Source: JAKQEM01 sp964391185
GTDB taxonomy: Bacteria; Patescibacteriota; Gracilibacteria; Peribacterales; Peribacteraceae
Direction of reading: 5' to 3'
Assembly (NCBI GenBank): GCA_964391185.1
Contig: CAYMIX010000003.1
Span: 113,444-177,443 of the forward strand
Length of the DNA: 64,000 nucleotides
In this document: positions 51,610 through 59,666 of the stretch, one piece after another
Numbering within the stretch: the stretch's first letter is position 1
Layout: every line of letters starts with the position of its first letter
Notes under the pieces: model-generated
Databases searched by the model: none
The model's input: the letters and a program-made list of their open reading frames with translations, nothing else
What the model was told of the DNA's origin: nothing
Program-made: the position numbers and the translations under genes

Positions 51610-52205
51610 AGGAGTTTTTCTGATGGTGGTGTGGTAGCAATCGTATAAATTTCCTCAGCGACGAGTTCCATACTCTTCGACGTATCAACCGTCGGAAGAT
51701 AGTAATCGCCGCCCCACATTTTATATTGGGCATAGACGCGCTTCTGGAATTCGCGCTCTTCGAGAATGTCTTGGGAACCGCGCTGCGCAATACGTTCCAT
51801 GCCAACTTCAAATGGTGGAAGAAGAAGAATCTGAATGTCTGGCTGCATGAACATCTTGTTGACGTCCACAAAGTATTGAGGGTCTAGTTCTAATGCGTCT
51901 GCGTAGACTATGGTCGAAAGTGAGTAACGATCACACACAATAGTTTTATTTTCTTCTATACCCAAGAGCAGTTCATTTTCGATATGCCATGCGCGGTCAG
52001 CCGTGAACAATAACTGAAGCGCATCAGGAGGCATCGTGCGTTCTTTAAGCTGTGAGCGGATAAACGTGCCGATTGGTCCGCGCGTTGGCTCGCATGTATG
52101 AATGACATTCTTTCCTTCTTTCTGCAAACGATCTGCCAGCAATTGTGCGTGCGTCGTCGTTCCGCTGCCGTCTGGTCCTTCGAGAACTATGAATTGTCCA
52201 GCCAT
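51606..52205 (-). CDS. tmk: Thymidylate kinase with an altered P-loop
   Basis: Phosphorylates dTMP to dTDP for DNA synthesis. The 199-residue protein has the family order: P-loop region EGPDGSGTTTHAQLLADRL (about 8-26), DRYSLSTIVYADAL (DRY/H motif, about 92-105) and a lid region. The P-loop is GPDGSGTTT, where the usual lysine (GxxGxGKT/S) is replaced by Thr. The rest of the fold appears intact and the gene is coupled to folD, so it is probably active. The upstream leader holds the perfect palindrome CCTCCCGGGAGG (52230-52241). Confidence 0.9.
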   Translation of the reverse strand: MAGQFIVLEGPDGSGTTTHAQLLADRLQKEGKNVIHTCEPTRGPIGTFIRSQLKERTMPPDALQLLFTADRAWHIENELLLGIEENKTIVCDRYSLSTIVYADALELDPQYFVDVNKMFMQPDIQILLLPPFEVGMERIAQRGSQDILEEREFQKRVYAQYKMWGGDYYLPTVDTSKSMELVAEEIYTIATTPPSEKLL

Positions 52206-52269
52206 ACGTATTCTCTATGGTACCCGTTTCCTCCCGGGAGGCGAAGCGATACTATAGGGTACGTTATAT

Positions 52270-52689
52270 ATGTCATCTGAAACGAATGCATCGGAATTAT
52301 TGAACACAGCTTTACTGCCGCTGTTCTTCCGTTGGTATTTCATCGAACAGCCAATAGAGATCATCAAAATGTACGGAGCGTATGCGAAGGCTTTTTATAA
52401 TGTGTTTTCGTTCACGTTCCTTCTGAAGACATTATTCGCTCCTTGGAAGAAAATTAGCGATGACTATCCAGATAAAGGATTAAACGTCAGAGCAATTACC
52501 GAAACATTCTTCCTTAACCTGACCGCGCGAGGTATTGGTCTTATTGTTCGCATGGGGACGATGGTCGTTGGGATCGTAGTACAGCTTGCAGTGGCTGCAC
52601 TCTTTTTATCCTACCTGTTGGTATGGATATTTTTCCCAGTCCTCGCGATTGCGGGAATTATCTTTTCCTTCACTTCAAGTATCGGATAA
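52270..52689 (+). CDS. Hypothetical membrane protein paired with the Clp-like ATPase
   Basis: A 139-residue protein. The N-terminal half is amphipathic (LPLFFRWYFIEQPIEIIKMY; FLLKTLFAPWKKISDDYP), with aromatic-rich helices that may lie on the membrane. The C-terminal half contains two strong membrane helices (about 85-137: GIGLIVRMGTMVVGIVVQLA, LVWIFFPVLAIAGIIFSF). The stop is directly followed by the ATG of the Clp-like ATPase gene with no gap, so the two are coupled and probably work together at the membrane. I know no function for it. Confidence 0.75.
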   Translation: MSSETNASELLNTALLPLFFRWYFIEQPIEIIKMYGAYAKAFYNVFSFTFLLKTLFAPWKKISDDYPDKGLNVRAITETFFLNLTARGIGLIVRMGTMVVGIVVQLAVAALFLSYLLVWIFFPVLAIAGIIFSFTSSIG

Positions 52690-55098
52690 ATGTCCTCCAC
52701 ACTTTCCATCAGCGGCCTACCTTCCTACAAGGCAGCGTCACTCCGTCGCGTCGCTTTTGGTTGGCCGAGCGTCGCAGGGTTCTTCATTGCTATTTGCTTA
52801 TTGGGTTTGATACCTATTCAAGGAGGAAGTGCCTCGCCGTTATTTGTCGGCATTTTTATTCTGGGATTTTTCGCCCATGTGCTTCATGTATTTATCAAGC
52901 ATAAACTGGAATCTGACATTGTATCGCTCGCTGATGCACAGGCACCTATAGCATTCCTTTCAGCAGACATAGTTCGCGAGCTTGGGAATACAAAAGAAGT
53001 AACAATGAAAGAGCTTACAATTGCAGCGCTCGTTGCACCGCGCGGAAGGTTTTTGCTCGAAGAAATGAGCCTAAGTGCTGAGAAAATTGCTGAAGCGTGT
53101 TTATCTGACATAGATGATCGTATAGAAGTCGATACCTTCCTCAGCGAAGCAATGATGACGATGAAGCACTTCGAAGAAAAGCGTATTGATGCGAATATCT
53201 TTTTATATTTACTCTTCACACACGTTGATTGTTTCCGCGACCAATTACACAATGCTGATTTATCTGAAGATGATTTGGATGGACTAATGCAACTTGAGAG
53301 ATTGCACTTTCTGTCTCGCATTCATGATGGACCATTCTCACCTCGAAGACTTGCTCGCCATGCTTCTCTTGGTCGTTCGTGGGTGATGGGTTACACCAGC
53401 GCGCTCGATGCGCTCACATCTGATATAAACCCCGATGCGCATGTTCCAGTGCATGGTAATGTGATTATTCACAAGGATTCCATTGAGAACGCACTGCGTA
53501 CTCTCGCGAAGGGGAAACAGCGCAACCTATTGATTATGGGAAAAGTTGGTACAGGCAAACAAACATTGGTGCTCCACATTGCTGAAGCACTTCGCACAGC
53601 CCAACGTGAGCAGCACTTGCCGTTCACACGCGTACTCCTTGTTCACACCGAGAAGCTTCTTTCTGGCGTGAGCAATCCTGATGCATTCCTCTTGAATGCG
53701 CTTGGCCGCGCACAACGTTCCGGTCATTTCATCCTTGTCATTAAAGATTTTTCAGCACTTCTCAAGTCTGCAAATCAAAACTTGAAGAATGTGATTATGA
53801 AATGTTTGGAATCACAGAACATGAGTGTGATCGCTATTTCAGACGTGCAAGAGTATCACATGCTTATCAAAGTGGATGCGTCGTTGGATAATCGTTTTGA
53901 AAAAGTTATCGTAGAAGATTCAACCGATGAAGAAACATTGGCGGTATTGATGTCTCATTATTTTGCGGTTGAACGCTCCGGTATTCGCATGACGTACAAG
54001 GCATTAAAATCAATTGTCGAACTCAGTAAGCGCTATATGAGTATGGGTGCGGGGTTTCCAGCAAAAGCGCTTGATGTGATGGATGAAGCGATGGCCCGTG
54101 CATCCGAGTATGGAGAACGCTATGTGACAGAAGCGCATGTACGTGAAGTAATCTCTCATAAGAGCAAGGTGAATGTGCAAAAGGTAACTGATGATGAAAA
54201 GCAAAATTTGTTGAACTTGGAAGAAGCAATGAAGAATAAAATTATCGGACAAGAAGCAGCAGTGAAAGCTGTATGCAATGCACTTAAGCGCGCACGTGTC
54301 GATATGGGTGATCGCAAACGACCAGTTGGAACGTTCCTTTTCCTCGGTCCAACAGGTGTTGGTAAAACACAAACGGCGAAAGTTCTCGCAGAAGAATATT
54401 TTGGATCAGCAGACGCGATATTGCGCTTAGACATGAATGAATTTAGCCATGCGGATTCTGTGTTTAATATTATTGGATCAAATTCTTCTGGCGAGGGCTT
54501 CCTCGCACGTCGTGTGCAAGAAAAACCATTCTCGCTTATTTTACTCGATGAAATAGAGAAAGCGCATCCAGCAGTACTAAACTTATTCTTGCAAATTCTT
54601 GATGAGGGGTTCTTGAATGATGCACGCGGAGTTCGCACCGATTTCCGCAACACAATTATCATTGCAACGTCGAATGCAGGCGCATTATTTATTCGAGACT
54701 TTGTTCGCGAGAACCAAGATTTTGATAAAGCATCATTTAAATCTCAACTGATGGATTCCATTATCCGTGAAAAATTATTCACACCAGAATTTGTAAACCG
54801 CTTCGATGAAATCGTTTTGTATTATCCACTCTCACAGGAAAATGCGATGCGCGTCTGCACACTGATGGTGGAAGAAGTATCGCGCGATGTGCAACGCAAG
54901 CGTGGCATCACTGTGAGCTTCGGAGAAGGTGTTCTTGAAGCATTGGTTGAGCGCGGCTACAGCGTCGACTTTGGTGTGCGCGAAATGCGTCGCACCGTCA
55001 CAGACATGATTGAAAATTACTTGGCTGACTACATGCTTCGCCAAGATGTGAAGCGTGGCGATACAATTGTGATTGGGATGGAAGATCTTCGATGGTGA
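52690..55098 (+). CDS. Membrane-anchored ClpB/ClpC-like AAA+ ATPase
   Basis: An 802-residue protein. Two membrane helices (about 25-75) are followed by a region resembling Clp N-terminal repeats (about 100-215), a first AAA+ domain (Walker A GKVGTGKQT near 281) and a complete second AAA+ domain: Walker A GPTGVGKTQTAKVL near 551, Walker B LILLDEIEKAHPAV near 617, and the C-terminal D2-small domain (RGYSVDFGVREMRRTV). In the first AAA+ domain the Walker B reads ILVIKDFSALL, lacking the usual catalytic Glu, so it may bind but not hydrolyse ATP. Anchoring would place this unfoldase at the membrane, possibly for membrane or secreted proteins. Confidence 0.9.
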   Translation: MSSTLSISGLPSYKAASLRRVAFGWPSVAGFFIAICLLGLIPIQGGSASPLFVGIFILGFFAHVLHVFIKHKLESDIVSLADAQAPIAFLSADIVRELGNTKEVTMKELTIAALVAPRGRFLLEEMSLSAEKIAEACLSDIDDRIEVDTFLSEAMMTMKHFEEKRIDANIFLYLLFTHVDCFRDQLHNADLSEDDLDGLMQLERLHFLSRIHDGPFSPRRLARHASLGRSWVMGYTSALDALTSDINPDAHVPVHGNVIIHKDSIENALRTLAKGKQRNLLIMGKVGTGKQTLVLHIAEALRTAQREQHLPFTRVLLVHTEKLLSGVSNPDAFLLNALGRAQRSGHFILVIKDFSALLKSANQNLKNVIMKCLESQNMSVIAISDVQEYHMLIKVDASLDNRFEKVIVEDSTDEETLAVLMSHYFAVERSGIRMTYKALKSIVELSKRYMSMGAGFPAKALDVMDEAMARASEYGERYVTEAHVREVISHKSKVNVQKVTDDEKQNLLNLEEAMKNKIIGQEAAVKAVCNALKRARVDMGDRKRPVGTFLFLGPTGVGKTQTAKVLAEEYFGSADAILRLDMNEFSHADSVFNIIGSNSSGEGFLARRVQEKPFSLILLDEIEKAHPAVLNLFLQILDEGFLNDARGVRTDFRNTIIIATSNAGALFIRDFVRENQDFDKASFKSQLMDSIIREKLFTPEFVNRFDEIVLYYPLSQENAMRVCTLMVEEVSRDVQRKRGITVSFGEGVLEALVERGYSVDFGVREMRRTVTDMIENYLADYMLRQDVKRGDTIVIGMEDLRW

Positions 55099-55148
55099 TA
55101 AAAAATACCCTGCACCCAAGGGCGCAGAAGCGCCCGAGTGGTGCGGGG
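55099..55148 (-). terminator. Intrinsic terminator on the minus strand
   Basis: The outer stem pairs 55108-55116 (CCCTGCACC on the plus strand) with 55140-55148 (GGTGCGGGG), and an inner stem pairs GGGCGC with GCGCCC. The T-run (TATTTTTT) lies on the minus strand beyond 55108. It therefore ends a minus-strand transcript coming from 55297. Confidence 0.75.
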
Positions 55149-55297
55149 TCAATCGACTGTCCTCCCGGCCGATTGCGATGTTGTTGGTCTAGCCACCTTT
55201 CAACATGGCACACGCCACTCAAGCGAGCGGGGTATCCATGAGGCCGTTGATCCATGCAATAAAGCGTGAAACCATTGTATTGGCTGTAAGAGGTAGA
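55099..55297 (-). ncRNA. Candidate structured small RNA, about 200 nt
   Basis: The 305 bases between the Clp-like gene and the gene at 55404 contain no convincing open frame, but hold a minus-strand terminator and a promoter-like pair: TTGTTA (55334-55329), 19-base spacer, TAGAAT (55309-55304). The transcript can form a hairpin ATGTTG/CAACAT (55206-55201 with 55183-55178, including inner GGT/ACC), then CAATCG/CGATTG (55175-55170 with 55155-55150, CCGGGAGG at the tip) and the terminator. Size suits a 6S-like RNA, but I cannot match it to a known family. It lacks the conserved cores of RNase P, tmRNA and SRP RNA. Confidence 0.5.
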
Positions 55298-55403
55298 CAT
55301 AACATTCTACGAAGGGGCTTGGAAAAGGTAACAAGACGAGTAGGATAACCATCCGGTTAATTTGTTTTTTCACTGCACAAACCTCGTTTCAGGAGAAGTA
55401 GGC

Positions 55404-55703
55404 ATGGATACAGTAAATCTTGTCGTTTCGATCGTTTTCTACATGTTCATGGGCATGTTCTTCGCGCTCATGGCTTGGTACATCAGGGACTTGATTAAAA
55501 ACGGATGGAAAAGCGAAATCGCCAAGAGCCTCAGCTTTAAAGCATGGGTGCTTACACTGATTCTCGTGCAATGTGGTTTTGATAAAGAACTGCGTGAGCT
55601 GCAAGTGATCTACACCTGCGTTATGCTTTCCTCAGCAATTGGTTGGTTCTTCATTATTCTGAAAGAAGAAAACAGAAAGCAACAGTCTAAGGTTATTGAT
55701 TAA
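55404..55703 (+). CDS. Small hypothetical membrane protein, 99 aa
   Basis: A short membrane protein with three hydrophobic stretches (VVSIVFYMFMGMFFALMAWY, then WVLTLILVQCGF, then YTCVMLSSAIGWFFIIL) and a basic tail. I do not know its family. It has a clear Shine-Dalgarno sequence, AGGAGA (55391-55396), 7 bases before the ATG, unusual in this window, and a strong terminator right after the stop. It therefore appears as a self-contained transcription unit. An earlier start at 55362 is less likely. Confidence 0.6.
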   Translation: MDTVNLVVSIVFYMFMGMFFALMAWYIRDLIKNGWKSEIAKSLSFKAWVLTLILVQCGFDKELRELQVIYTCVMLSSAIGWFFIILKEENRKQQSKVID

Positions 55704-55709
55704 CCGGTA

Positions 55710-55751
55710 CCCCCTGTCGTCGCATTTGTCGACAGGGGGTTTTCTTTTTGT
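55710..55751 (+). terminator. Intrinsic terminator
   Basis: CCCCCTGTCG (55710-55719) pairs with CGACAGGGGG (55730-55739), followed by TTTTCTTTTT. It ends the transcript of the 99-aa membrane protein. Confidence 0.92.
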
Positions 55752-55762
55752 AAATAAAAAAA

Positions 55763-55807
55763 GCCCCTGTGTCATCTCGATTGTAGTCGAGGGACGGGGG
55801 CTTTTTT
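55763..55807. terminator. Bidirectional terminator after groEL
   Basis: GCCCC (55763-55767) pairs with GGGGC (55797-55801) with further pairing inside and a perfect CTCGA/TCGAG tip. A-run on the left and T-run on the right allow action on both strands; its main role is to end the groES-groEL transcript from the minus strand. Confidence 0.85.
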
Positions 55808-55818
55808 AGTAGCCGATT

Positions 55819-57456
55819 TTAGAAATCCATTCCTCCCATGCCACCTCCGCCACCTGGCATTGCCGGGTCTTCTTTCTTTGGAATTTCAGAGATAGCAACT
55901 TCGAGTGTGAGGAACATGCTTGCGACGGATGAAGCGTTCTCTAATGCTGCGCGGGAGACTTTCTTTGGGTCGATGACCATGTCCTTGATGAGGTCTGTGT
56001 ACTCACCAGTAAGCGCGTTGTAACCGTAGCCGTCTTTTCCTTCGCGGACTTTGGAGACTACGACCTCACCTGCGACGCCGGAGTTTTCTGCGATGTTGCG
56101 CGCTGGAGCTTCCATCGCGTTCATTACGATTTCGATACCAACACGTTCATCAGACTGCTTCGTGTTCTTGAGCAATGCCTGAAGTGTTGGGATTGCACGG
56201 AGGTATGCAGTTCCACCTCCTGGGACAATTCCTTCTTCTGCTGCTGCGCGTGTAGCGGAGAGGGCATCTTCGACGCGGTGCTGCTTCTCTTTCTGTTCTA
56301 CTTCTGTCGCTGCGCCTACCTTGATGACAGCAACACCACCGGTGAGCTTAGCCATACGTTCCATAAGTTTCTCACGGTCGAAGTCTGACTTTGTTGTTTC
56401 GAGCTGAGCCTTGATTTCATTGATGCGCGCATCGATCTCTGGCTTCTTTCCGGAGCCGCCAACGATGAGCGTGTTGTCCTTGGATGAAACAACGCGACGT
56501 GCAGAACCAAGGTCTGCGAGTGTGACGTTCTCAAGCTTCAAACCAACTTCTTCGCTGATAAAGCGTCCGCCTGTGAGAGCTGCAATATCCTTGAGAATTT
56601 CCTTGCGGCGATCTCCGAATGCTGGAGCCTTGATAGCAAGTGCGCTGAAAGTTCCGCGCAACTTGTTGAGCACGAGAGTAGGAAGTGCTTCGCCTTCAAT
56701 GTTTTCTGCGATGATGACGATTTCCTTTTTACCTTTCTGTGCAACCTGCTCGAGGATCGGAAGAATTTCCTGGATCGAGCTGATCTTTTTATCGGTAATA
56801 AGAATGTATGGCTTCTCGTACATCGCTTCCATGCGAGCTGGATCAGTCACAAAGTATGCGGAGATAAATCCGTTATCGAACTGCATACCTTCGACATATT
56901 CTTTTTCGAGACCGAGAGTCTGGCCAGCTTCTACGGTTACCACTCCGTCCTTTCCTACTTCATCGATGACTTCCGCAATTGCCTTACCGATTTCTGCATC
57001 CTGCGCGGAAATAGTTGCAACTGCTGCGTACTCGTCTTTCTTTGTAACATCTTTCTTCAGCTTGCCCAAGAATGTTGTTACTTCTGCGACAGCCATATCC
57101 ATACCGCGCTTAATAAGGATTGGGTTTGCACCAGAACCGAGGTGTTTCATGCCTTCTTCCATCATCGCGTGAGCGAGGACTGTTGCCGTTGTTGTTCCAT
57201 CACCAGCTGCGTCGTTCGTCTTCGTTGCAGCTTCGCGTACGAGCTGTGCACCCATATTTTCAAATGCATCTTCCAGTTCAACTTCCTTCGCAACGGACAC
57301 ACCATCTTTGGTGACCATAGGAGAGCCAAATTTGCGCTCTACAACAACGTTTCGACCCTTAGGTCCCATTGTTGCGCGGACTGCTTGAGCGAGCTTTGTA
57401 ACACCTTTGAACACTTTTGCGCGGGCGTCATCGCCGAAGATTAGTTGCTTAGCCAT
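55819..57456 (-). CDS. groEL: Chaperonin GroEL
   Basis: The 60-kDa chaperonin folds proteins in an ATP-driven double-ring cage. The 545-residue protein is full length with GPKGRNVV, the ATP-binding DGTTTATVLA (about 87-96), the apical-domain IVIIAENIEGEALPTLVLN and AAVEEGIVPGGG-type motif (AAAEEGIVPGGGTAYL), and the typical Gly/Met C-terminal tail (GGGGGMGGMDF). groES lies 44 bases upstream. GroEL is absent from some CPR groups, so its presence helps narrow the lineage. Confidence 0.98.
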   Translation of the reverse strand: MAKQLIFGDDARAKVFKGVTKLAQAVRATMGPKGRNVVVERKFGSPMVTKDGVSVAKEVELEDAFENMGAQLVREAATKTNDAAGDGTTTATVLAHAMMEEGMKHLGSGANPILIKRGMDMAVAEVTTFLGKLKKDVTKKDEYAAVATISAQDAEIGKAIAEVIDEVGKDGVVTVEAGQTLGLEKEYVEGMQFDNGFISAYFVTDPARMEAMYEKPYILITDKKISSIQEILPILEQVAQKGKKEIVIIAENIEGEALPTLVLNKLRGTFSALAIKAPAFGDRRKEILKDIAALTGGRFISEEVGLKLENVTLADLGSARRVVSSKDNTLIVGGSGKKPEIDARINEIKAQLETTKSDFDREKLMERMAKLTGGVAVIKVGAATEVEQKEKQHRVEDALSATRAAAEEGIVPGGGTAYLRAIPTLQALLKNTKQSDERVGIEIVMNAMEAPARNIAENSGVAGEVVVSKVREGKDGYGYNALTGEYTDLIKDMVIDPKKVSRAALENASSVASMFLTLEVAISEIPKKEDPAMPGGGGGMGGMDF

Positions 57457-57500
57457 AATTTATAAGGGGAATTGAAAATGGATAATTGAAAATTAAAAAT

Positions 57501-57836
57501 TTACTTAACGATTCCGAGTACGGAGTCGAGGTGGAGGATCTTTACTTCAACGTCTTTACCTTCCTTTGTCTTCAGCTTCACTTCATCTCCGGAATATTTT
57601 CCAAAGAGAACTTTGTCGCCGACTTTGAGGTGATTGCGTGGATCTACTTTGTCTTCACCGATGCCACCATTGCCAAGTGCGAGCACCATCCCTTCCTGCG
57701 GCTTTTCTCCCTTAGCCGTATCAGGAATAACGATACCAGAGGCTGTTACTTGCTCTGCTTCGAGCGGAAGAACGACGACACGGTCGCCAAGAGGATGAAT
57801 TTCAACGGCGAGCTTCGGGATCTGAGCATTTGCCAT
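57501..57836 (-). CDS. groES: Co-chaperonin GroES
   Basis: GroES caps the GroEL cavity. The 111-residue protein has the conserved IHPLGDRVVVLPLEAEQVTASGIVIPDTA segment (shown in part: PLGDRVVVLPLE, TASGIVIPDTA) and the mobile-loop and beta-barrel ending LKVGDKVLFGKYSGDEVKL. It is about 12 residues longer than usual because of its start (MANAQIPKLAVE). On its own strand no Shine-Dalgarno precedes the ATG; the leader is pyrimidine-rich. It leads the groES-groEL operon. Confidence 0.97.
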   Translation of the reverse strand: MANAQIPKLAVEIHPLGDRVVVLPLEAEQVTASGIVIPDTAKGEKPQEGMVLALGNGGIGEDKVDPRNHLKVGDKVLFGKYSGDEVKLKTKEGKDVEVKILHLDSVLGIVK

Positions 57837-57879
57837 AGAAAGAAAGGAGGAAAGATTGATAAATTGTTTAGAACGCTTC

Positions 57880-57893
57880 TTTCACGTGTGAAA
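57880..57893. promoter_or_regulatory. Inverted repeat in the groES leader (candidate operator)
   Basis: TTTCAC-GT-GTGAAA lies 24 bases downstream of the groES -10 box, in the position of a repressor site. The classic CIRCE element (TTAGCACTC and its complement) is absent. Confidence 0.45.
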
Positions 57894-57916
57894 TAAACCG
57901 TTCATTGTCAGTCGGA

Positions 57917-57944
57917 ATTGTAGAGTGATAATTTCAATAGTCAA
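57917..57944 (-). promoter_or_regulatory. Promoter of groES-groEL
   Basis: On the minus strand: TTGACT (57944-57939), 16-base spacer, TACAAT (57922-57917). Leader to the ATG is about 75 bases, one of the few long leaders here. Confidence 0.75.
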
Positions 57945-57972
57945 GATCATGCTGTTAGTATATTTTTTAAGT

Positions 57973-58296
57973 ATGATAAAAATAGTGCTGAGCAATGATC
58001 AAGGTGATCCAGTTATCTGCGAAATACGTCGTGATGTAATTGATGAGGATGGAGATGAAATAGAGGAAATTGTTCAAATGGAGATTGCTCGCAGGCTTTA
58101 TGATTTTGGCAGGAAAATCGCTGACATTTGTGAAATATCCCATCCAATGCTAGCAGTACTTTTAATTGTCGCTTACTCTAAGCTAGAACTCTTACAACCG
58201 TTATCCGAATTAGAGGAGGAAGACATACTCGGTCGTGTTTATCAATTTCAGGAATGGGTCGCTGAACGAAATAAAGAATGGGATGAGCAAGAATAG
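57973..58296 (+). CDS. Hypothetical acidic protein, 107 aa
   Basis: I do not recognise this family. From ATG 57973 it is an acidic helical protein (DEDGDEIEEIVQMEIARRLY; LSELEEEDILGRVYQFQEW) with one moderately hydrophobic helix (PMLAVLLIVAYSKLELL). ATG 57973 is preferred because a TATATT box (57959-57964) lies 8 bases before it; an upstream frame start at 57925 overlaps the groES promoter. Divergent from groES. The following 92 bases show no feature. Confidence 0.55.
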   Translation: MIKIVLSNDQGDPVICEIRRDVIDEDGDEIEEIVQMEIARRLYDFGRKIADICEISHPMLAVLLIVAYSKLELLQPLSELEEEDILGRVYQFQEWVAERNKEWDEQE

Positions 58297-58388
58297 TGAT
58301 TACTGCTCCTTTGAGGGCATGAGCGCATTCTACAGAAAGTCCGAAAAAATGTTGCATCTATAAACGTTCAGATTCACGATTAATCGCT

Positions 58389-58682
58389 ATGAAACACTAT
58401 ATTCTGCCAATTATCTTCGTCGGCTCGATGATGTATTCACTCCCGAGTTTCAACTATGCCGATGGAACACCGAGCTCTCGCTGGTATTACAATCCAACGT
58501 ATAACTACAATGGTGGAGGAGCCGATTACAATCAGGGGCCTTTGAACATGTTTGCTCCCGAAGATTTGTTCTGCGGCAAAGGATGGACGTTCCCTGTGAT
58601 TGTTTGGGGTGATCGTCCAACCAACGTGTGTGTATTAAAAGCTCCACGCAGGAACGGATTCACGGGGCCGTGGTGGTTCTAG
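58389..58682 (+). CDS. Small secreted protein of unknown function, 97 aa
   Basis: Signal peptide MKHYILPIIFVGSMMYSLPSF, probably cleaved near FNYADG. The mature part is about 73 residues, rich in Tyr, Asn, Gly and Trp (RWYYNPTYNYNGGGADYNQG), with two cysteines (LFCGKGW and NVCVLK) that could form one disulfide. It resembles small exported proteins of unknown role. Its stop overlaps the end of the convergent ATP-grasp gene by 4 bases. Confidence 0.65.
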   Translation: MKHYILPIIFVGSMMYSLPSFNYADGTPSSRWYYNPTYNYNGGGADYNQGPLNMFAPEDLFCGKGWTFPVIVWGDRPTNVCVLKAPRRNGFTGPWWF

Positions 58683-59587
58683 GACATCAGAATATCTGCT
58701 AGTTTTTCCAGGAATTTTTTATATTCCGGGCCGCGCTTTGTTTCGGAAAGCCCTGGCTTTGAGTTCAGTTCAAAGATTTTCCATTTACCAGAAGCATCCA
58801 GCCCAAGGTCAACGCTATAAATGCGGCGGCAGAATTTTTTGAAATGATTATCAACAATGTGAACGACATCCAATGCACCCGGCGGGATTTTTTTTACCGG
58901 TATACCAATTTCCTTTCCACCTTTGGCAACATTTGCACGCAGTGATCCATCCGGCGGCGTGCGAATGTACGATAACGCTACCTCACCATTGATAACGACG
59001 ATGCGAAAGTCATGAATAGAATCTGTAATTCCGGGAATACCATGTCGGGTATCGATAAATTCCTGAAGGATCAGCGGAAATTCAGATGCTTTAGTGGGGA
59101 GTTCTTCTTTTTTCATAATCATTACTCCTTTTCCTTCCTCACCATACTGGGGTTTCACGACAGCGAATTCCGAATCAATCTTCGCCAGACCCTTCTTCAA
59201 TTCGTCTTTGTTACTGACGAACAATGACACTCCTGAAAGATCTGGAAACATCTCGTACGTCGCGAACTTATCCAGACATACTCTGTCCAGTTCTGCATTA
59301 TTTAAAATTTTTGAGTGTTCATCAGGAACAAAATGCCCCTTATCGTAAATGAGATCAGCATCAATTCGTTCATTCTTTTCTCTGAATGTTTCTCCATCAA
59401 ATAGCCAGTGTCTGGAAAAAGAATTTCCGCCGAGAAATGTTTCCATTGACCGGACAATCGCAAAATCTACATCACGACCATTCAAAATCTTCGCCAGTTC
59501 GTGGTATGCTTTCTCATATTCAGCACCGTTGAAGGGGTAATCCTCGTAGCCCGGCTGGTCAAAGAACACAGCGACTGTTTTTCGCAT
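58679..59587 (-). CDS. ATP-grasp ligase (glutathione synthetase/RimK-like)
   Basis: A 302-residue ATP-grasp enzyme, which forms an amide or similar bond through an acyl-phosphate. Visible landmarks are the Rossmann-like N-terminus (KTVAVFFDQPGYED), the ATP-binding lysine in FAVVKPQYGEEGKGV (about 139-153), ILQEFIDTRHG, DFRIVVINGEVALSYIR and the metal-binding end KWKIFELNSKPGLS (E-x-N, about 268-281). The N-terminal half is unlike RimK, so the substrate could be an amino acid, peptide or cell-wall precursor. A TAAGAT box lies 6 bases before the ATG. Confidence 0.85.
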   Translation of the reverse strand: MRKTVAVFFDQPGYEDYPFNGAEYEKAYHELAKILNGRDVDFAIVRSMETFLGGNSFSRHWLFDGETFREKNERIDADLIYDKGHFVPDEHSKILNNAELDRVCLDKFATYEMFPDLSGVSLFVSNKDELKKGLAKIDSEFAVVKPQYGEEGKGVMIMKKEELPTKASEFPLILQEFIDTRHGIPGITDSIHDFRIVVINGEVALSYIRTPPDGSLRANVAKGGKEIGIPVKKIPPGALDVVHIVDNHFKKFCRRIYSVDLGLDASGKWKIFELNSKPGLSETKRGPEYKKFLEKLADILMS

Positions 59588-59619
59588 AGATCTATCTTAC
59601 AACATTCTGAGAATCATTG

Positions 59620-59648
59620 AAAAAGCCTCCGGTGGGCGGAGGCTTTTA
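59620..59648. terminator. Terminator between the ArsR and ATP-grasp genes
   Basis: GCCTCC (59625-59630) pairs with GGAGGC (59638-59643); A-run before and T-run after. It would end the ArsR-family transcript from the minus strand. Confidence 0.8.
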
Positions 59649-59666
59649 AGTGATACAAGTCTTGGA

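Noticed and set aside
55150..55175. Possible SRP RNA apical loop
   Set aside because: The CCGGGAGG tip is similar, but the conserved GTCAGG and AGCAG flanks of bacterial SRP RNA are missing.
54998..55300. A 100-codon minus-strand frame across the end of the Clp-like gene
   Set aside because: It is antisense to conserved coding sequence and to the hairpin region; its translation looks random. A small RNA explains the terminator better.
56411..57172. A 253-codon plus-strand frame inside groEL
   Set aside because: It is antisense to highly conserved groEL sequence and shows shadow composition.
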